Positions 59,512 through 64,000 of a DNA stretch of 64,000 nucleotides are shown here, in pieces. The position numbers and the translations under genes were made by a program. This stretch comes from Mytilus galloprovincialis (Eukaryota; Mollusca; Bivalvia; Mytilida; Mytilidae): positions 15,048,646 through 15,112,645 of the forward strand of contig NC_134844.1 of NCBI RefSeq assembly GCF_965363235.1, written 5' to 3'. The first letter of the stretch is position 1, and each line of letters opens with the position of its first letter. A model generated the notes under the pieces. It was not told the origin of the DNA, ran no database searches, and saw only the letters and a program-made list of their open reading frames with translations.

Positions 59512-59890
59512 GTAAAATCACAAAAATACTAAACTCAGAGGAAAATCTAATCGGAAATTCCATAATCACATGACAAAATCAAATGACAAAATACATCAAA
59601 AAAGAATTGACAAGAACTGACATATTCCTGGTAAGTCTTGTTTGGACGAGGCACGTTTTTGACGTAATGAATATAAACCTAATGCCTTTTGTTATCTATT
59701 ATTCATGTGTTTCTTTGCCAAATACGTTTTGCTATTTATTTGTATTGTAGTCCTGTATTATTATGTTGTCATTTTAATTTATTTAACAATGCCATCAAAG
59801 TGCAAGGTTTGGCATGCCATACAACCAGGTTCAACCCACCATTTTTTTCTTTAAAAATGTCCTGTACCAAGTCAGGAAAATGGCCATTGT
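59512..59890. repeat. R1 copies in inverted arrangement
   Basis: Forward part 59512-59632 (AAAATCACAAAAATACTAAA). Reverse part about 59800-59890 (CATACAACCAGGTTCAACCC, TGTCCTGTACCAAGTCAGGA), which is the other end of the same family as I recall it. Confidence 0.6.
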
Positions 59891-59984
59891 TATATCATAG
59901 TTTGTTTCTGTGTGTGTAACATTTTTACGTTGTGTTTCCGTTGTGTCGTTTGTTTTCTCCTATTTTTGAGTGTGAATTTACATT

Positions 59985-60240
59985 ACTATAAGACGTGTCA
60001 CGGTACTTTTCTATCCCAAATTCATATATTTGGTTTTGATGTTATATTGGTTATTCTCATCGGATTTTGTCTAATGCTTAGTCCGTTGCTGTGTGTGTTA
60101 CATTTTAATGTTGTGTCGTTGTTTTCCTCTGATATTTAATGCGTTTCCCTCAGTTTGAGTTTATTACCCCGATTTTGTTTTTTGTCCATAGATTTATGAG
60201 TTTTGAACAGCGGTATACTACTTTTGCCTTTATTTGGTAC
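59985..60240 (+). repeat. R5 repeat, copy 2
   Basis: Nearly identical blocks to 30020-30310: GTCACGGTACTTTTCTATCC, TCATCGGATTTTGTCTAATG, AACAGCGGTATACTACTT. Confidence 0.85.
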
Positions 60241-60349
60241 AGATAATTTAAAATGTAGAAAAATGGTGCATTAAACCTGGTTTTAAACCTGGTTTTTAAG
60301 TATGTTCTCTTATTGAATTACATATGGCATCGAGAATTGTACAAAATGC

Positions 60350-60665
60350 TCCCACTTGGCATTTACATAAAAAACATTGTTAACCACCAATGTTTAAAAA
60401 CTTTTTAACTGCTTCACGTAGAGAAAGTTGAACCCCAGAAACCAAAGCTGCGAATACAAATGTGTCTTTAACAGATAAATCTAATTTCTTGATATAATAT
60501 CCTGTTAACAATTCCTACAGCTATATTCCAATGCGGTACCCACATTCTAATAGTTACACATAAAATATTTCGTGGATCAGCTGGGGCAATATCATACTTA
60601 GGAATTGGTATAATGACATTATCGTTTTCATGGTTAGATATTCGGGTTGGAGCAGTTAACAAGAC
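60350..60665 (-). pseudogene. C-terminal remnant of an integrase-type transposon protein
   Basis: Minus strand: NDNVIIPIPKYDIAPADPRN, then an AVGIVN-ILYQEIRF segment, then in another frame FVFAALVSGVQLSLREAVKK and Cys-rich CFLCKC. The P-P-D-APADP-NIL pattern followed by a Cys-rich end is what I recall for Ginger-type and KRAB/SCAN-associated integrase-like transposon proteins. Frameshifts and a missing catalytic core make it a relic. Confidence 0.5.
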
Positions 60666-61194
60666 AGCGCACGGTTCCTGGCATGTATGATTGGCGTTTC
60701 AACGCCAGTGTAATTAAAATTGTCACTTGGGCCGATTTCTATTTCAATTACAATTTCTATTAGAATAATTACTGGGGCCAAAGTATATTGTACTATCAGA
60801 ATTGTTATTCAATTCATTTTACATTATTACATCAGAATTATCACTGCATGGGGCCAATTTCTGTTGTACTATCACTATCGGAATTAATTGGCATGCATGC
60901 ATGTATCATGTATATATTTTTTGTGTTTTGTAAATAATGTTTATTATGTTTTCATTGAACATGTTGAATAAAAATTCTATAGTAGCAATGCTTTTTGTAT
61001 CATAAAATCCATACTATAAATTTCTGTACTACAAATTATAAGTGAATTGTGTATGTATTACAATTTGTAGAAAACCAAATATAATTTGTACGATTTTTTT
61101 TTGTACAAATTATGTTTTGTACAAAATGATAACGTGTACACAACATATATACACTTAAATGTTGTCCATTCGTGTTTTTTTGTGTGTTTTGTCA
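60666..61194. other. Intergenic, nothing recognised
   Basis: GGGGCCAA occurs twice (about 60773, 60850) with similar surroundings, possibly a decayed repeat. Confidence 0.35.
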
Positions 61195-61270
61195 TTTTAT
61201 TTTGCCATGATTAATTTATGGACTTTCCGACTTGATTTTTCTCCGACTTCAGTATTTTTGTGAATTTACT
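61195..61270 (-). repeat. R1 repeat, reverse copy
   Basis: TTGCCATGATTAATTTATGG, CTCCGACTTCAGTATTTTTG. Confidence 0.55.
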
Positions 61271-61944
61271 ATTCAAATGGGTTCCTTAATTATTTTATTA
61301 TGATGAGAAACTTTTAGTTTAATTTGATTTATTAAAGAACTATTTTACTTTAGTGCTGTTTAAACACACTCTATTATCTCCCCTTAAAATATCAACATTT
61401 AGAAAAAAATATTCTATGGAAAACAAAAAGATAAATAAAGAATATTAGATTTAACAATGTATAGAAAACAAAATAACTAAATATATTTTGAATAAATTTT
61501 GTGCAATTTGTTACAGCAGTTAGTAAAATTAGCCATACAATTTCAACTTTTAGAGTCTCTTTTAAGCAACGAACTGCATAAAATAAAAAGAATTAAAATA
61601 GTTTATATCGGCCAGTTACTTTAAGCTAGTTATATTTATGAAAATTCGGAACATAAAAGATGTTCATTAATAATTAACTCAATGCACTACTTTGTCGAGC
61701 ATTCCAACATACACTCTGAATAGGATAATTTTCAAAGATGATTGCACAAACGTCCTCACAAAACAGGACGCTCCACTCTATATACCAAAATCAAAATTAA
61801 CAATCGCGAGACATACAACATTAAATTTTATTTCCCAATAAAATGATTATATCCCAAGCCCAGTAGTCAGCACTTCGGTGTTGACATGAATATCAAGTAT
61901 ATGATCATATTTATAATTTTATTGTTTGAAAAAGAATGAACTAT

Positions 61945-62127
61945 TCGAAATACTAAGGATTTCCTTATACTAGGCGTAGTCGTATTTGGCACAACCTTTT
62001 AGAAATGTTTGGTCCTCAATGCTCTTCAACTATATACTTGGCTTCCTAACTATTTTGATACGAGCGTCAGTGATTAGTTTATGTAGACGAAACGCGCGTC
62101 TGGTGTTTACGCCTGGTAGCTTTTATA
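61945..62127 (+). repeat. R2 repeat, diverged copy
   Basis: CTAAGGATTTCCTTATACTA, GTCGTATTTGGCACAACCTT, ACGAAACGCGCGTCTGGTGT. Confidence 0.75.
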
Positions 62128-62529
62128 AGTTAACACAACGATTAATTAGAAACCAAACCAACTATATATAACTCTCAATCTCATGGCCGCAGCATACAAA
62201 TGTAAATATAGGAGTTGTTTTGTATTTTATAAGTGATGGAAACGCATCATATCAAATATGCTACGTTCATTGAATTTTTGTCAAAGAAGAATCCAATTCT
62301 TTTATTTTTACGTAGACACATTCTATTATCATCGCTTGCAAGAAGGTTTGTATAGGCAGAAATACAAGTTTGTCTACATAAGAATTGTTTCTCATAATCC
62401 CCCACGCAAACCTCTAAAAAGAAGGAAGAAACGATTTTAAAACTGGGAAAAAAATGTTGGCATATGAACTATTTTTCAGATATAAAAGATAAACCTACAG
62501 ATGGTTGAATTTTTCACATGTTAGTAGTG

Positions 62530-62760
62530 TTATATGCGTTGTATGACCCCATAGAGGTGGACGTCGGACAGGAGCGCTATATTTAGACCTGCGCGCGTAC
62601 TCTGACGCTATATTTGGGCTTCAGCGCGGACATCGAAGTTGGACATTGGGATGCATACTTAAGAATATGACTCACACGAACGCCGTATTTGGGCACGTAC
62701 GCTGACGCTATAATTGGGCTTAAACCCTGGACGCTATACCTGAATGTTGGACCTTCATTT
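62530..62760. repeat. GC-richer degenerate short repeats
   Basis: GCGCTATATTTAGACCTGCG, GACGCTATATTTGGGCTTC, AACGCCGTATTTGGGCACG and GACGCTATAATTGGGCTTAA recur with 40-85-bp spacing. CpG-rich against an AT-rich background. No gene is supported; a 62-codon minus frame covers it. Confidence 0.5.
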
Positions 62761-62830
62761 GATTTTGCCATTTGATTAGGGATTTTCCGTTTTGAATTTT
62801 CATCGGAGTTCAGTATTTTTGAGATCTTAC
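62755..62830 (-). repeat. R1 repeat, reverse copy
   Basis: TTTGCCATTTGATTAGGGAT, CATCGGAGTTCAGTATTTTT. Confidence 0.65.
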
Positions 62831-63767
62831 TTTTTATAATGTTTATTATAATGACAAAAAAGTACTTGGGGAGAGGATAATTTCTAATTGCCTTTGTCCT
62901 TTTTTCAAAAATCCTTTATTTTTTCGTTTTCTCTCAGTTTCAATTATTTTCGTGTTTTTCTGTATCATAAGAACATAAGTATACTACAAATAACTTGTAT
63001 TTTCTATTTACTGTCAATTCAAAGTTTACTATCCACAGACGTCAGTGATATATTAATCTACATCATATATCAGTGATTCTGTGTCATTTTTCCCTATTTT
63101 TTTTAACACAACCTATATAAAAAGCATTAAAATCTACAATATGCATTATTATGAATTCAAACAAAAAAATATTTTTGAAGCCGTCTTTTAATATTGTTTC
63201 ATATACTTATTTATCTATTTCAAAATAATGCATTCAATAATATTTTAGAAAATAATAAAAATTATTGTATTAATATTATTTCAAATTTACCATACCGCAG
63301 TTGTGTCGAAAATACTGTGACATGATCCATATATTGTAGAGAGACTATTAATATCACAATAAAACAAAGGAAGATTTTAAAGATTATCGCTTAGTTTGCA
63401 CTTGAAAATATGATACTTATCAGGTGAATCCGTTGACGTCTGAAAATAAATATTGTACGAATAAAATGCAGGATAGTTTATAAAAATAATCATTAATTGT
63501 CTACTAACAACATGAAAACAAACTAACATAATTATGGATTTCAAATCAGGGAAAAAAATAATTCGAACTATTAGGAACAGAGACTGTGCGACCATTCCAA
63601 ATAACGTTTGACATTTCAAGCAACGTATTCATGAGTTTTTATTCGAGAAATGAAATGATATTAGGATTATCACGTGGAGTTACTATTATATCAATTATAT
63701 TGACAATCCGTTTAAAGTAAAAAGAAACTACCACTAAATATTTTGTAACCGAGGCTCAACAGACATT
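62831..63767 (+). promoter_or_regulatory. Upstream region of the gene starting at 63768
   Basis: AT-rich with no recognised repeat. An in-frame TAA at 63735-63737 bounds the reading frame upstream of the ATG. No TATA box is convincing. Confidence 0.3.
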
Positions 63768-64000
63768 ATGGAGGATAAAACTCAATTAAATCTGAGTTCT
63801 GTTGAAGAAACATTTAATAGGAAAGTAGAAGATCCTTTTGAACACAAACCACGGGAATACAAAAGACCGAAATCTTATGCAAGCACCAGCCACGCTTTTG
63901 ATCCCTTTAAAAAGGTAGATTTGTTTGAGGAAACGCAACCAAAATATGATAGCAGTTCAGAAAATGAACGTAAAAATAAAACAAACATGCCTATACAGAA
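63768..64000 (+). CDS. Unidentified protein, N-terminus only (partial at window end)
   Basis: ATG at 63768 has a good context (A at -3, G at +4), follows an in-frame stop at 63735, and opens 77 codons with no stop up to the window end. The product begins MEDKTQLNLSSVEETFNRK and contains EDPFEHKPREYKRPKSY and HAFDPFKKVDLFEE. It is highly charged with no signal peptide or membrane segment, like a disordered cytoplasmic N-terminus. Codon composition is less AT-skewed than the flanks. A possible donor (AAG|GTAGAT) follows FDPFKK at about 63915. I do not recognise the family. The rest lies beyond the window. Confidence 0.6.
   Translation, partial: MEDKTQLNLSSVEETFNRKVEDPFEHKPREYKRPKSYASTSHAFDPFKKVDLFEETQPKYDSSSENERKNKTNMPIQ

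Overview
This is an animal nuclear DNA window. It is AT-rich, its genes are split by large introns, and it is crowded with transposon remnants. The protein matches are metazoan. Many of the dispersed repeats are ones I recall as abundant in marine bivalves, especially mytilid mussels, so a mussel-like bivalve is the best guess. That attribution is from memory and was not searched.

Four real genes and one possible gene start can be supported. (1) 938-1213 (+) is the last exon of an SLC45-type sugar/proton symporter. (2) 11201-26533 (-) is a complete 14-exon PHF21A/BHC80-type chromatin reader of 510 aa, with an N-terminal coiled coil, an AT-hook, a complete PHD finger and a C-terminal coiled coil. 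(3) 35608-40962 (+) is a complete 7-exon NUP50 of 439 aa. (4) 45404-49454 (-) is a complete 5-exon cathepsin-L-fold protein of 311 aa that lacks the catalytic cysteine. (5) 63768-64000 (+) is an unidentified first coding exon that runs off the window. In the spliced models every exon junction keeps the reading frame. The genes look like ordinary neighbours, not members of one pathway.

The space between genes and inside introns is mostly mobile DNA: degraded LINEs (27190-29960, 32222-34650), a LINE nested inside a LINE (33068-33476), a Ty3/gypsy pol scrap (58540-59040), a transposon integrase scrap (60350-60665), several terminal-inverted-repeat elements with visible TA, TTAA or longer target duplications, fold-back palindromes, tRNA-type SINEs and dispersed bivalve-type repeats.

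The most unusual pattern is that tandem arrays repeatedly sit exactly on exon edges. The PHF21 exon 13 donor is present in 8 copies of a 64-bp unit, the PHF21 exon 5 donor in about 4 copies of 79 bp, the NUP50 exon 5 donor in 5 copies of about 77 bp, and the coding end of the last cathepsin exon in 3 copies of 40 bp. Each donor array carries 34-61 exonic plus 18-30 intronic bases, so it lays out a ladder of near-identical 5' splice sites. Only the most exon-proximal site keeps the reading frame.
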